Assembly (NCBI GenBank): GCA_009746045.1
Contig: RPFO01000097.1
Coordinates: 841,646-905,645, forward strand
DNA length: 64,000 nt
DNA from: Mesostigma viride
Taxonomy: Eukaryota; Streptophyta; Mesostigmatophyceae; Mesostigmatales; Mesostigmataceae
Reading direction: 5' to 3'
The notes below the pieces were generated by a model. That model ran no database searches, was not told where the DNA came from, and saw nothing but the letters and a program-made list of their open reading frames with translations. Shown here in pieces: positions 1-11,998 of this stretch; positions within the stretch are counted from its first letter, which is position 1; each line of letters begins with the position of its first letter. Made by a program: the position numbers and the translations under genes.

Positions 1-71
1 TCCAGCCCCTCGACCGGTCCCGCCTGCGCTCACGACGCAGGCTGCAGCGAGCCACGCGGCGGCGGGCAGGC

Positions 72-2276
72 TTGCTGCTCATGGTCCGGCTCGTGGAAGG
101 CCTGAACTGGATGTGGGGGGGGACACCGGAACCGCCTGTGGGGGCTGCCGGGTGTGGGGCGGGGCCAGCAATGGCCACGCCTGCCGGCGGGCCCCCAGGG
201 CGCGGCACTAGCGGGGCGACGGCAACGGCTCCCTGCACCGCTGCCCAGCAGGCGGCCCTACAAGGGCTGGAGATTGCCGCCCAGGTTCATGAGCGCCGGC
301 TGAGAGCCGTAGCGGCAGAGGACCTGGTGCATGACGTTGAGTCAGGGCCCTATGGGCCCGACGGGCAATATGAAATAATTGCCCCGGAGAGACTTGCGCT
401 GCCCGCGGGCGGAGTGGCGGGCAGCGTGCCGCTGATGGACTGCCTCCCCCCCCAGTGGAGGGAGGTATATGGCAACATAAAAAATATTTTGAGGGAGGAG
501 GAGGTAGTGCAGCCAGGGCGTCGACGGCGAGTGACGCATGGCTGTGCGAGCGACACAGAGTACGCGCGCCTGAGCGTGCGGCTGGCGGAGACCGGGATGA
601 CAGAGTACAGTGAGGAGGAGCCCCCGGTCACCAACGGCCTGTTCGGCGTGCCCAAGCGCGATCCAGGGGTGGTGGACCCGTCAGCCCAGCGCCAGCGACT
701 CATCTGCAACATGGTGCAGAGCAACGACAAGTTCCTCAACCCTGGCGGCTGTTACCTGCCAGATGTGGGGGCGGTGGCCGAGATGGCAGGGGGCGCGCGC
801 CCAGCTACTCGAGCAAAACGGACCTGGAGACGTACTACTACCGCTTCTCCGTGCCAACGGAGTGGCGGGAGTGGTTCGCGCTGCCCCCAGTCTGGTCGGA
901 CGAGGTCGGCCAGCCCGGGGAGCGCCGCCGGCTCTATCCCAGGTTCCGTGTTCTGGTGATGGGGTGGTCCCACTCGGTCCTGCTGGCGCAGGTGGCGCAC
1001 ATGCAGACCCTGTTCGGGCCGGGGAAGCTGAACCCCGGGCTGAGTGTGAGCGTCCCGATGCATCAGCTCGGGGTGCGCACAGTGCGTGAGGGAGGACGGG
1101 AGTGGATGGAGTTGGTGGGGGCCGCCGAACTTGACTGGCAGCTGCTGCCCGAGGACCCTCCTCGGCCGGCGCAGTTGGTCATGATCGACGACCTGGGCAC
1201 CACACACGCGCGCAGCGCAGCGGAGGCGAACGCGCTGCTGGACCGCGCATGCACCGAGTGCTACGCGCCAGCTGGCCTGGTGGTGAATGAGAAAAAGGTC
1301 GAGCGGGCGCGGGAAGGTCAAGCTGTTGAGATCCTGGGCATCGAGTTTCACCAAGATGGGAGCTTGTGGCCGTCGGCGAAGCGACTGGCCCTCCTGGTCC
1401 ACGACACCGAGGCCGTGCTGGCCCGGGGACGTGCAAGCTACCATGAGTTGGCCTCCCTACTGGGACGCTGGGTATGGATCCAGCTGCTGCGCAGGAGTCT
1501 GCTAAGCACCTGGTTCCACGCCTACAGGATGCTCCACCAAGTGCTGGCCCTCCGCAAGGGAGGACGCTTCCAACTCTGGGCAAGTGTGCGCCGGGAGCTC
1601 TGGGCGGCTGTCTGCCTGGCTCCCCTGGTGCATGCGCAGCGCAACCAGCCACTGGACACCACCGTCGTGGCCAGTGACGCGTCGAGCCGGGGCTCCGGTG
1701 TGGTGTACGCCCGTCTGGCAGAGGCAGACGTGAAGGCTTTGTCCAACTGCCGCGAAATGAAGGGGTGGAAGACTCTGTGTGTCGGGTCGGAAGAGGTCGG
1801 TGTGGAGCGAACGGGGGAGAGGGAACATCGGGCGGTGGCGACCGCCCGCTGGCGTGTGGCGGTGAAACACCGGTGGAGGGACGCGGGGGCGCACATCAAT
1901 GAGAAAGAGGCGCGCGCAGCCGTGCAGAGCCTGGAGTGGGGGCTGCGCACGCGGGCGCGGTGGGGGCGACGGCACGTACGGCTGGTGGATAACACCGCCG
2001 TTCTGGGCGCAGTGGTGAAGGGGCGGTCATCATCTTACCGCCTCAACACCTGGTGCCGCCGCGCTGCCGCCCTGGGCTGTGCAAACAACACCAGGTACCA
2101 CTGGGTGTACATCCGCTCGGAGCGAAACCCCGCTGACGCGCCCAGCCGGGGCCGGTGGGTGCGGGACCTTACCGCCGATGGCGATGTGGAGAGTAACCCG
2201 GGGCCGGGAGGGCGGCAGGAACTGCTGGAGAGCACCGTGCTGCCCGCGACCCTGCGCAGCTACCATCGCGCAGTGA
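72..2276 (+). CDS. RT-RNase H polyprotein of DIRS-like copy 1 (frameshifted, continues into the recombinase)
   Basis: This would copy the element RNA into DNA. The RT fingers region lies near 640-780 (VPKRDPG, RQRLICN). Motif A is TDLETYYYRF at about 817-846 and motif C is MIDDLGTTH near 1180-1207, so the catalytic aspartates are present. RNase H covers about 1660-2150 (VVASDASSRGSG, NEKEARA, LVDNTAVLGA, ending NPADAPSRG). Motif A and everything after it are in a different frame from the first ~240 codons, so a frameshift lies near 795-815, within a G run and CGCGCGC tract. After RNase H the frame runs through DVESNPGP (2183-2206) into the first residues of the recombinase before the 3.2 kb insertion at 2277. 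The true start is not visible, and the Met at 72 is only the first in the window. Confidence 0.75.
2183..2206 (+). other. 2A ribosome-skipping motif between RNase H and recombinase (copy 1)
   Basis: The codons read D-V-E-S-N-P-G-P in frame with RNase H upstream and the recombinase N-terminus downstream. This fits the 2A consensus D-(V/I)-E-x-N-P-G-P exactly. By established 2A behaviour the peptide bond between G (2201-2203) and the final P (2204-2206) would not form, releasing RT-RNase H and recombinase as separate proteins from one ORF. Activity here is inferred from the motif only. Confidence 0.8.
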
Positions 2277-2314
2277 TCACACCATCTCACTTCCCTCAGG
2301 GTGGGTTGGGTGGG

Positions 2315-3024
2315 CTAATAAAAACGAATACCAGCACAGGCACACCTCGGCTGGTTATATGCCAGCACTTTTTCTCAGACTTGGGCCGGCGGCGGCCCAG
2401 GTCCTTCTAATTCGGGTCGAAACACAATTCCGTGACCCATACAATATTCGTACACCATGCGAAGTGGCAGCGTACTTGCCCACTGTGGCGGATGCAAGTC
2501 CGGTACACCTGGTTTTGGCGCCAAAAGCACCCTTGGCCAGTTGTACTACAAGGAACCCATCCCTACTAATTCTTTTGACATTGTACTACGTTTAGTCTTG
2601 GTCTACTACACCCCAGTAGGTCCGTTCACCTCCTGAGCGTCCAATGCTACGCCGAAGCACGTCAGCACTGGTTTGAACTAGAATGAACTAGTTTGAAGTA
2701 GATTGAAGTAGACTGTACTACCCTGTAGGCCAAGTGAAGTACTTGGAACTACGTCCAAGTACTTAGAACTAGTTTACAAGTTACTTGTACGGACTTGCAC
2801 CCTATTAGAGGGCAGTTCTCGTACCACCACACTGGCGCCCCTTATTAAATTCCAGGGCCCTTATACATTGTGACTACTGCCCCTTATAAAAGTCCAGGGC
2901 CTATTATAAAATATTTAATGCTCTATTTATTTTTTATATGTGCTGTCACCCAGCGGCGTCCCTCGCCTCCTTCGCTCCCTCCGCCCCGACAAATCAGGGA
3001 ATCCAGATCGAGGGAGATCAACCA
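2315..3024 (+). repeat. Direct repeat, left copy (710 bp)
   Basis: It begins CTAATAAAAACGAATACC and ends GAGATCAACCA. The right copy starts exactly 2411 bases later with no net length change. It carries many AGTAC/GTACT-type short words (2690-2780) and the tail AATCAGGGAATCCAGATCG, which also occurs in the 3' regions of the DIRS-like copies. Confidence 0.85.
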
Positions 3025-4725
3025 TCCCTATGCATGTCTCAACTCGTTCACTCCATCACTGAGGGCTCCAGACATTATTTTTTACAAAATACGTTTACGC
3101 ACAAGAGACTCTTGGACCAAAGTCGCATAATTGGTGAATAAAGCATCTGCAGGCCCCCCAGCCAGCTGATGCTGCCATCTCACTTCCCGCTTCCCCCAGC
3201 CTGGCCATTCTGGCCGTGGAGGACCCGTCACCAATAGTGAAGGCCTAGCATGACTGCTAGAGTGCCCCTCACTTACTGGTCGCGGGGAAGCCTGTCACCA
3301 ACAGTGGGGCCCCAGCTTGTCTGCTGGAGTGCGCCCCACTAGCGAAGTCTCAAACAATGCCTTCATCCCCCTTGGATAGGAGAGAACAGCGTCCAACCAA
3401 AGGTACGGTCAATCAATCCCCCACACCTTTCCCCCCTCCTCGTCCAGCGAAAATAGCTGGCACGTCTGCCAACTTCCACCCTACACCATCCTCCTCGCGC
3501 TCCTCATGCCATAACTGTCACGATCCAGTGCTATGGCCCAGCGACTCGCCAAAAGTCACATGCCACAAGCTGCCGCTACGGTCACAGCCCTCTGTTTGCA
3601 GGGCGTAACCCGGGGTGCAAGCATCCCCAGGTACTCGCCCTAGAGGGCTGCCGGCGGCATACATAGCAAGGTGTAATCTCCATTCCATTCTCAGGACAGC
3701 TAGCCGGTCACTTAGGCTATCTTGAGCAAGCGCCCCTGCTCTTAGCCCTCACAACCGTCAAAACCAGCCGGTCTCACCAGGCTCCCCCCATTAAAATTGC
3801 CACCTCTTGGATGCCATTACAGATGTCATCCCAAAGCTCTCAGGGTTCCAGCCTGGCAGCGCCCAAAAGTCTTTTTACGTAGGCCGCTCATTTTGCCTCC
3901 CCCCAGTTCCAAAACACCACAGTCCTTAGCTCCCCAAAGCCGTCAAGAAAGGCACCTCCCCCAACCGGCCACCACTGGCCCAAGGCCGCCGAGCCGCCTT
4001 ACCACCACGTAAGCTCTCGAGAAATAAAATCCAGGGAGCCACACCCAGCGCTCCTCATGCCACCGGTTTTCCCCATAAAATTCGGCTCCACATATTCTTT
4101 TTCACGTTACCATCACGTAATGGACCAGCCGACCCGCTCCATCAAAGCCATCGGGCTGTGACGCGGTATGCCCTGCCCGCAAAGCCCCGAGAGCCAAAGA
4201 TAGCTAATGATGCCGCATTCAGATCTTGGGCAGCCGGCTTTGCAGCCTACTATATTTTTTACACTGCTCGTCGTTGAGGGTCATCGTGCAAGGCAGTATC
4301 AAACGTAAAACAGCTCGAACAAGCACGCCCAGGGCCGAAATAGAATTTTCGTTCCCTTACCGCACTTTCCGGCCTTGCGACTCAATTTCGGGTCAAAATT
4401 TCTATGCCCACCCCTCAAACGACGGGACAGCAGCCGGCCACCTTTGCTCGTCGTTTAGGACCATCGAAACAGGTCCAAGCAACCTTTATTCGCCTCGTCC
4501 CAGGTCAGTTAAGGCCGAAAAAGATTGCCGGCACCCTACCGCAGATTTCGGCACTAAATCCGCAATTTCTGCCCCGATTTTCAACGTCTGGCCCTCAAAC
4601 GTCCGCTTGGACGCCGACCACCGTCGCGCGTCTCTAAATAAAATTCATTCCCAGCCCCCCCGGACTCGGGGAGGCCTTTTGCATTCGTTTAAATCATTGC
4701 CAGCCACCATGGCTGGCCGTCACCA
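3025..4725. other. Internal region of the non-autonomous element, no gene recognised
   Basis: It is C-rich and only short open frames occur. Blocks such as GCTAGAGTGCCCC (3258) and TGGAGTGCGCCCC (3323) match the repeated blocks of the neighbouring 3' regions. Nothing resembling RT, recombinase or gag is visible, so the element would depend on proteins from another copy. Confidence 0.5.
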
Positions 4726-5435
4726 CTAATAAAAACGAATACCAGCACAGGCACACCTCGGCTGGTTATATGCCAGCACTTTTTCTCAGACTTGGGCCGG
4801 CGGCGGCCCAGGTCCTTCTAATTCGGGTCGAAACACAATTCCGTGACCCATACAATATTCGTACACCATGCGAAGTGGCAGCGTACTTGCCCACTGTGGC
4901 GGATGCAAGTCCGGTACACCTGGTTTTGGCGCCAAAAGCACCCTTGGCCAGTTGTACTACAAGGAACCCATCCCTACTAATTCTTTTGACATTGTACTAC
5001 GTTTAGTCTTGGTCTACTACACCCCAGTAGGTCCGTTCACCTCCTGAGCGTCCAATGCTACGCCGAAGCACGTCAGCACTGGTTTGAACTAGAATGAACT
5101 AGTTTGAAGTAGATTGAAGTAGACTGTACTACCCTGTAGGCCAAGTGAAGTACTTGGAACTACGTCCAAGTACTTAGAACTAGTTTACAAGTTACTTGTA
5201 CGGACTTGCACCCTATTAGAGGGCAGTTCTCGTACCACCACACTGGCGCCCCTTATTAAATTCCAGGGCCCTTATACATTGTGACTACTGCCCCTTATAA
5301 AAGTCCAGGGCCTATTATAAAATATTTAATGCTCTATTTATTTTTTATATGTGCTGTCACCCAGCGGCGTCCCTCGCCTCCTTCGCTCCCTCCGCCCCGA
5401 CAAATCAGGGAATCCAGATCGAGGGAGATCAACCA
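4726..5435 (+). repeat. Direct repeat, right copy (710 bp)
   Basis: Same sequence as 2315-3024. It ends where the recombinase coding sequence of copy 1 resumes (CTCCTGTGGGCTGAG). Confidence 0.85.
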
Positions 5436-6264
5436 CTCCTGTGGGCTGAGCCCTATGGTACTGTACCGCCGGAGGAAGCGGAGAGCGTGTACTGCGAGTG
5501 GCTCGTGTCTGTCTACGAGGATGGAGGGGGAGCAGGGCGTTCCATGTGCATGAGGGCGCTGTGTGGGCTGCAACTGTACTACCCCAGCCAAGTGCAGGGG
5601 TGGCGCGAGGCCCGCCGGCTCCTCTACGGGTGGCAGCGACGCGTGCAAACGCATAGCCCCAATCCGGTGCCGTGGGAGCTGCTCTACCTGGTGGTGCAGA
5701 TCCTCCGCTGGCAGGGGGCGCCCATGGCAGCAGCCGTGTGCGTCATCACTTTCCAGCAATGCCTGCGCATCGATCGGGGAGGCCTTCAAGCTCCGAGTGG
5801 GGGATGTGGCGCTGCGCGGCGACCGTCGCCTGGGCCAGCGGGGACTGGGCGCGCTTCTTCTGCGGGATCCCAAGACAGCCAAGGGGGGTGCACAGGCGGT
5901 GGTGGTGCAGGACCCCCTCTCGCTGTACGTGCTCGAGCGCCTGTGCGCTGGGCGGGAGCCCGAGGAGCCCTTGTTTGGGAGCCTCAACTACAGCCAGTTC
6001 TCTCGTCGGTGGCACGCGGCGTGGGATGTTCTGCGCCTGCAGGGGATGTTTCCGCCCTACTCCATGCGACATGGTGGGGCAACGTACGACTACCTGAAGG
6101 GCGTTTCACTCCCAGACATCCAGAAGCGCGGGCGTTGGCGCCAGTTCAAGTCGGTGGACCACTACGTGGGCCTGCACCGTGCTATAGCGGTGCAAGTGCC
6201 GCGGTGGGTGTGGTTGCTGGCTGAGGAGTTCCCCCCCGCTCAGTGGAGTTCACACTGGCAGTAG
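5436..6264 (+). CDS. Tyrosine recombinase of DIRS-like copy 1 (one frameshift)
   Basis: This would integrate the circular DNA copy of the element by strand exchange through a catalytic tyrosine. The N-terminal SAM-like core-binding region begins upstream of the insertion (after 2206) and continues to about 5760. Box I reads QCLRI, then GEAFKLRVGDV in the +1 frame. Box II reads MRHGGATYDYLKG (6063-6101), then RGRW and HYVG (6130-6171), giving the expected R, H/W and Y pattern. The stop is at 6262. The frame break falls at ATCGATCG (5769-5776): one ATCG too many relative to the LRIGE motif typical of the family. Copy 2 has the same break. Confidence 0.75.
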
Positions 6265-7378
6265 CAAGTGTGAGGATGCGCCTGCCCCGGTCTAGGCCGG
6301 GGGGGCGCAGTATAAAACGATGCAGCTCCGTTGGAGGAGTCGGCAGGGCGCACTCCAGCGGACATGCTGGGGCCCTGCTGGTTTTGGGCGTCGCGCCATC
6401 ATCCTGATTTCCGTCCGGTTTGGCTCAACTTCGACCGTATCCTGCCTTGGACAGAGCCGGCGGGGCGCACTCTAGTGGATACACTAGGGCTCTGCGGGTA
6501 CGTGCGTTGACAGGTGCAGGGGAGGCGCACTCTAGCAGCCACGCTAGGGCTTCCCCCTCTACAACCACTCCAGATGCGGCCGGGGACGGCCAGGTTGGAG
6601 ATGCGGGTGTTATATGGTGGCAGCCGCCTGGGACTTGCGCACAATTTGCCAGTCTCTCTGTCTACCCAGGCCTGCAAGCGGCTTAAGCATATAATTTTGC
6701 AATAAACAAGTTCTGGTGCCTTCTCAAACAAAGTGAACCTGAAAGCATGCACAGAGGATGGTTGATCTTACGATCTGGATTCCCTGATTTGCGACTAAGG
6801 GGAGCGGAGTGCGAGTCGGTGCCGCTGCCTCATGGCTGATCTGCGAGAAATGCTCCTGAAAGGGGTGAAAGTCCCTGCAAATGACCTCTGGACTGCTTCC
6901 AAGTACTTGGATGTAGTTCAAAGTACTTCATTGGTACTACAGGGTAGTACAATCTACTTCAAACTAGTTCAAACTAGCTCAGGCTAGTAAAGATTCGTTC
7001 AGGTGTAGCACAACCTGCCTAGGAGGTGGTATGACCTCCTGGGTTGAAGTAGACAGTGACTAAACGTAGTACAATGTCGAAAGAATCAGTACAAATGGGT
7101 TCTTTGTAGTACAACTGTTCAGTGGCACCTGGGCGCCGCGCCAGTACTGTACCGGACTTGTATCCGTCACCGTGCGCATGCAATGCAGCCAATTTATTGA
7201 GGAAGACATGGCGGCGCATGCTTTATCAGTTTTCCCCACCCACCCACCCTCTTTTGTTTGTTTGTTCGTTTGTTGTCTCTGGGGGTGTTATATGGTGGCA
7301 GCCGCCTGGGACTTGCGCACAATTTGCCAGTCTCTCGGTCTACCAAGGCCTGCAAGCGGCTTAAGCATATAATTTGCA
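6265..7378 (+). repeat. 3' terminal region of copy 1 (left arm of palindrome)
   Basis: Non-coding. It holds a GC-rich stretch with repeated CACTCTAG/CACTCCAG blocks spaced by about 60-70 bp (6350-6570), then a ~155 bp segment ending GCACAGAGGATG (near 6762), a ~520 bp spacer rich in AGTAC-type words, and a second truncated copy of the segment (about 7280-7378). The inverted copy is 8005-9126. Confidence 0.75.
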
Positions 7379-7841
7379 GGGCGGAGGGCACCCCCCATTG
7401 GGCCCTGCACTGCGAGTGCCGGGTGGGCACACCCCTCAAACCCACCCCGGGATAGCCCCACTGTGGGCTGGTGGCCCGCACGCCATGGGGGTAGCCCCTC
7501 CATGGGGGTACAGCAGTGGCGCAGGGGAAGGAGCAGTGCGAGGGGGCGGCTACTGGGTGCCTTCGCCCCCCCCGGGGTACTGGGGAGCAGGGTGGCCGGG
7601 GGCTGGAGGCCCAGGCACTGGGGAAGAGCCCCGGGGCGGCCAGGGGGGATGGGTGACGGCCCCCGCATCCGTGGCGGGGGACGAGGAGCCTGCAGAGGGG
7701 TATCCCATGCACAGCTCACACCCAGCGGCCCAGCAAGGGGGGGGTGGGACAATCCTGCCCGGCGCCAAACCAGTGGCCCCAGCACCGGCGCGAGCCAAGG
7801 CGGCCAAGTGTCCCAAGTGTCGCCATCGCACGTGCCGTTGC
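7379..7841 (+). other. Palindrome centre: Gly/Pro-rich open frame ending in a Cys cluster
   Basis: Between the two arms lies ~460 bp found nowhere else in the window. The plus frame is open across it and encodes a Gly/Pro/Ala-rich stretch followed by CPKCRHRTCRCC, and then runs into the CAG repeat as poly-Ser. The Cys/His cluster could be a gag-type zinc knuckle of an element remnant, but spacing does not match the classic CX2CX4HX4C form. Function unassigned. Confidence 0.35.
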
Positions 7842-9062
<1,221 letters not shown>

Positions 9063-9126
9063 GAGCTGCATCGTTTTATACTGCGCCCCCCCGGCCTAGA
9101 CCGGGGCAGGCGCATCCTCACACTTG

Positions 9127-10872
9127 CTACTGCCAGTGTGAACTCCACTGAGCGGGGGGGAACTCCTCAGCCAGCAACCACACCCACCGCGGCACTTGCA
9201 CCGCTAGAGCACGGTGCAGGCCCACGTAGTGGTCCACCGACTTGAACTGGCGCCAACGCCCGCGCTTCTGGATGTCTGGGAGTGAAATGCCCTGCAGGTA
9301 GTCGTACGTTGCCCCACCATGCCGCATGGAGTAGGGCGGAAACATCCCCTGCAGGCGCAGAACATCCCACGCCGCGTGCCACCGACGAGAGAAATGGCTG
9401 TAGTTGAGGCTCCCAAACAAGGGCTCCTCGGGCTCCCGCCCAGCGCACAGGCGCTCGAGCACGTACAGCGAGAGGGGGTCCTGCACCACCACCGCCTGTG
9501 CACCCCCCTTGGCTGTCTTGGGATCCCGCAGAAGAAGCGCGCCCAGTCCCCGCTGCCCCAGGCGACGGTCGCCGCGCAGCGCCACATCCCCCACTCGGAG
9601 CTTGAAGGCCTCCCCGATCGATGCGCAGGCATTGCTGGAAAGTGATGACGCACACGGCTGCTGCCATGGGCGCCCCCTGCCAGCGGAGGATCTGCACCAC
9701 CAGGTAGAGCAGCTCCCACGGCACCGGATTGGGGCTATGCGTTTGCACGCGTCGCTGCCACCCGTAGAGGAGCCGGCGGGCCTCGCGCCACCCCTGCACT
9801 TGGCTGGGGTAGTACAGCTGCAGCCCACACAGCACCCTCATGCACATGGAACGCCCTGCTCCCCCTCCATCCTCGTAGACAGACACGAGCCACTCGCAGA
9901 ACAAGCTCTCCGCTTCCTCCGGCGGTACAGCACCATAGGGCTCAGCCCACAGGAGGTACGCGATCACTGCGCGATGGTAGCTGCGCAGGGTCGCGGGCAG
10001 CACGGTGCTCTCCAGCAGTTCCTGCCGCCCTCCCGGCCCCGGGTTACTCTCCACATCGCCATCGGCGGTAAGGTCCCGCACCCACCGGCCCCGGCTGGGC
10101 GCGTCAGCGGGGCTTCGCTCCGAGCGGATGTACACCCAGTGGTACCTGGTGTTGCTGGCACAGCCCAGGGCGGCAGCGCGGCGGCACCACGTGTTGAGGC
10201 GGTAAGATGATGACCGCCCCTTCACCACTGCGCCCAGAACGGCGGTGTTATCCACCAGCCGTACGTGCCGTCGCCCCCACCGCGCCCGCGTGCGCAGCCC
10301 CCACTCCAGGCTCTGCACGGCTGCGCGCGCCTCTTTCTCATTGATGTGCGCCCCCGCGTCCCTCCACCGGTGTTTCACCGCCACACGCCAGCGGGCGGTC
10401 GCCACCGCCCGATGTTCCCTCTCCCCCGTTCGCTTCTCACCGACCTCTTCCGACCCGACACACAGAGTCTTCCACCCCTTCATCTCGCTGCAGTTGGACA
10501 AAGCCTTCACGTCTGCCTCTGCCAGACGGGCATACACCACACCGGAGCCCCGGCTCGACGCGTCACTGGCCACGACGGTGGTGTCCAGCGGCTGGTTGCG
10601 CTGCGCATGCACCAGGGGAGCCAGGCAGACAGCCGCCCAGAGCTCCCGGCGCACACTTGCCCAGAGTTGGAAGCGTCCTCCCTTGCGGAGGGCCAGCACT
10701 TGGTGGAGCATCCTGTAGGCGTGGAACCAGGTGCTTAGCAGACTCCTGCGCAGCAGCTGGATCCATACCCAGCATCCCAGTAGGGAGACCAACTCATGGT
10801 AGCTTGCACGTCCCCGGGCCAGCACCCCCTCGGTGTCGTGGACCAGGAGGGCCAGTCGCTTCGCCGAGGCCA
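9127..10872 (-). pseudogene. RNase H-2A-tyrosine recombinase of copy 2 (RT deleted, one frameshift)
   Basis: Same protein order as copy 1, here with RNase H, 2A and the recombinase N-terminus in one uninterrupted frame. RNase H has VVASDASSRGSG and ends SPADAPSRG. DVESNPGP follows directly (10057-10034), then the recombinase start (ELLESTVLPATLRSYHRAVI). The frame changes at CGATCGAT (9615-9622), the same 4 bp tandem as in copy 1. Box II is MRHGGATYDYLQG and the tyrosine is in HYVG. The stop is at 9127-9129. RT catalytic motifs are absent, so the copy cannot be autonomous. Confidence 0.8.
10034..10057 (-). other. 2A ribosome-skipping motif (copy 2)
   Basis: D-V-E-S-N-P-G-P, identical to copy 1, in frame between RNase H and recombinase. 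Conservation in a copy with many other substitutions fits functional constraint, but both copies could simply be young. Confidence 0.8.
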
Positions 10873-11989
10873 CATCCTCTGTGCATGCTTTCAGGTTCAC
10901 TTTGTTTGAGAAGGCACCAGAACTTGTTTATTGCAAAATTATATGCTTAAGCCGCTTGCAGGCCTTGGTAGACCGAGAGACTGGCAAATTGTGCGCAAGT
11001 CCCAGGCGGCTGCCACCAGATAACACCCCCAGAGACAACAAACAAACAAACAAACAAACAAACAAAAGAGGGTGGGTGGGTGGGGAAAACTGATAAAGCA
11101 TGCGCCGCCATGTCTTCCTCAATAAATTGGCTGCATTGCATGCGCACGGTGACGGATGCAAGTCCGGTACAGTACTGGCGCGGCGCCCAGGTGCCACTGA
11201 ACAGTTGTACTACAAAGAACCCATTTGTACTGATTCTTTCGACATTGTACTACGTTTTGTCACTGTCTACTTCAACCCAGGTGGTCATACCACCTCCTAG
11301 GCAGGTTGTGCTACACCTGAACGAATCTTTACTAGCCTGAGCTAGTTTGAACTAGTTTGAAGTAGATTGTACTACCCTGTAGTACCAATGAAGTACTTTG
11401 AACTACATCATCCAAGTACTTGGAAGCAGTCCAGAGGTCATTTGCAGGGACTTTCACCCCTTTCAGGAGCATTTCTCGCAGATCAGCCATGAGGCAGCGG
11501 CACCGACTCGCACTCCGCTCCCCTTAGTCGCAAATCAGGGAATCCAGATCGTAAGATCAACCATCCTCTGTGCATGCTTTCAGGTTCACTTTGTTTGAGA
11601 AGGCATCAGAACTTGCTTATTGCAAAATTATATGCTTAAGCCGCTTGCAGGCCTTGGTAGACAGAGAGAGTGGCAAATTGTGCGCAAGTCCCAGGCGACT
11701 GCCACCATATAACACCCGCATCTCCAACCTGGCCGTCCCCGGCCGCATCTGGAGTGGTTGTAGAGGGGGAAGCCCTAGCGTGGCTGCTAGAGTGCGCCTC
11801 CCCTGCACCTGTCAACGCAGGTACCCGCAGAGCCCTAGTGTATCCACTAGAGTGCGCCCCGCCGGCTCTGTCCAAGGCAGGATACAGTCGAAGGTGAGCC
11901 AAACCGGAAATCAGGATGATGGCGCAACGCCCAAAACCAGCAGGGCCCCAGCGTGTCCACTGGAGTGCGCCCTGCCGACTCCTCCAACG
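10873..11989 (+). repeat. 1117 bp direct repeat R2 (3' region of the gag-only element)
   Basis: Same length as R1 with no net indel. The few differences include CATCAGAACTTGCTTA versus CACCAGAACTTGTTTA near the left end. Confidence 0.85.
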
Positions 11990-11998
11990 CAGCGCGTT

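Larger units (their letters stand above)
2277..5435. mobile_element. Non-autonomous element with 710 bp direct repeats, inserted in copy 1
   Basis: Copy 2 lacks this 3.16 kb, so it is an insertion between codons of the recombinase N-terminus (empty site near 9957-9963). It contains two direct repeats of 710 bp, 2315-3024 and 4726-5435, apparently near-identical, separated by 1.7 kb without a convincing ORF. A 38 bp segment (2277-2314) precedes the first repeat. The first repeat is followed by sequence laid out like the 3' regions of the neighbouring DIRS-like elements, including repeated CTAGAGTGC and CTGGAGTGC blocks. The repeat/partial-repeat layout resembles the split direct repeats of PAT-like elements. 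No target duplication is evident, as expected for tyrosine-recombinase integration. It could instead be an LTR-type derivative. Confidence 0.6.
1..7378 (+). mobile_element. DIRS/PAT-like tyrosine-recombinase retrotransposon, copy 1 (5' part outside the window)
   Basis: The order seen is reverse transcriptase, RNase H, 2A motif and tyrosine recombinase, then a non-coding 3' region from 6265. The 3' region holds two related ~155 bp segments (around 6600-6762 and 7280-7378) separated by a ~520 bp block, and is shared with copy 2. There is no DDE integrase and no protease, which is the hallmark of the DIRS order. The coding region is split at 2276/5436 by another element. Homology to copy 2 ends at about 7378, where the last repeat segment is truncated. 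The 5' end and any gag region lie before position 1. Confidence 0.8.

Noticed and set aside
2277-5435. Intron splitting the recombinase of copy 1
   Set aside because: The ends lack GT-AG, it contains long direct repeats, and copy 2 is uninterrupted. An insertion fits better.
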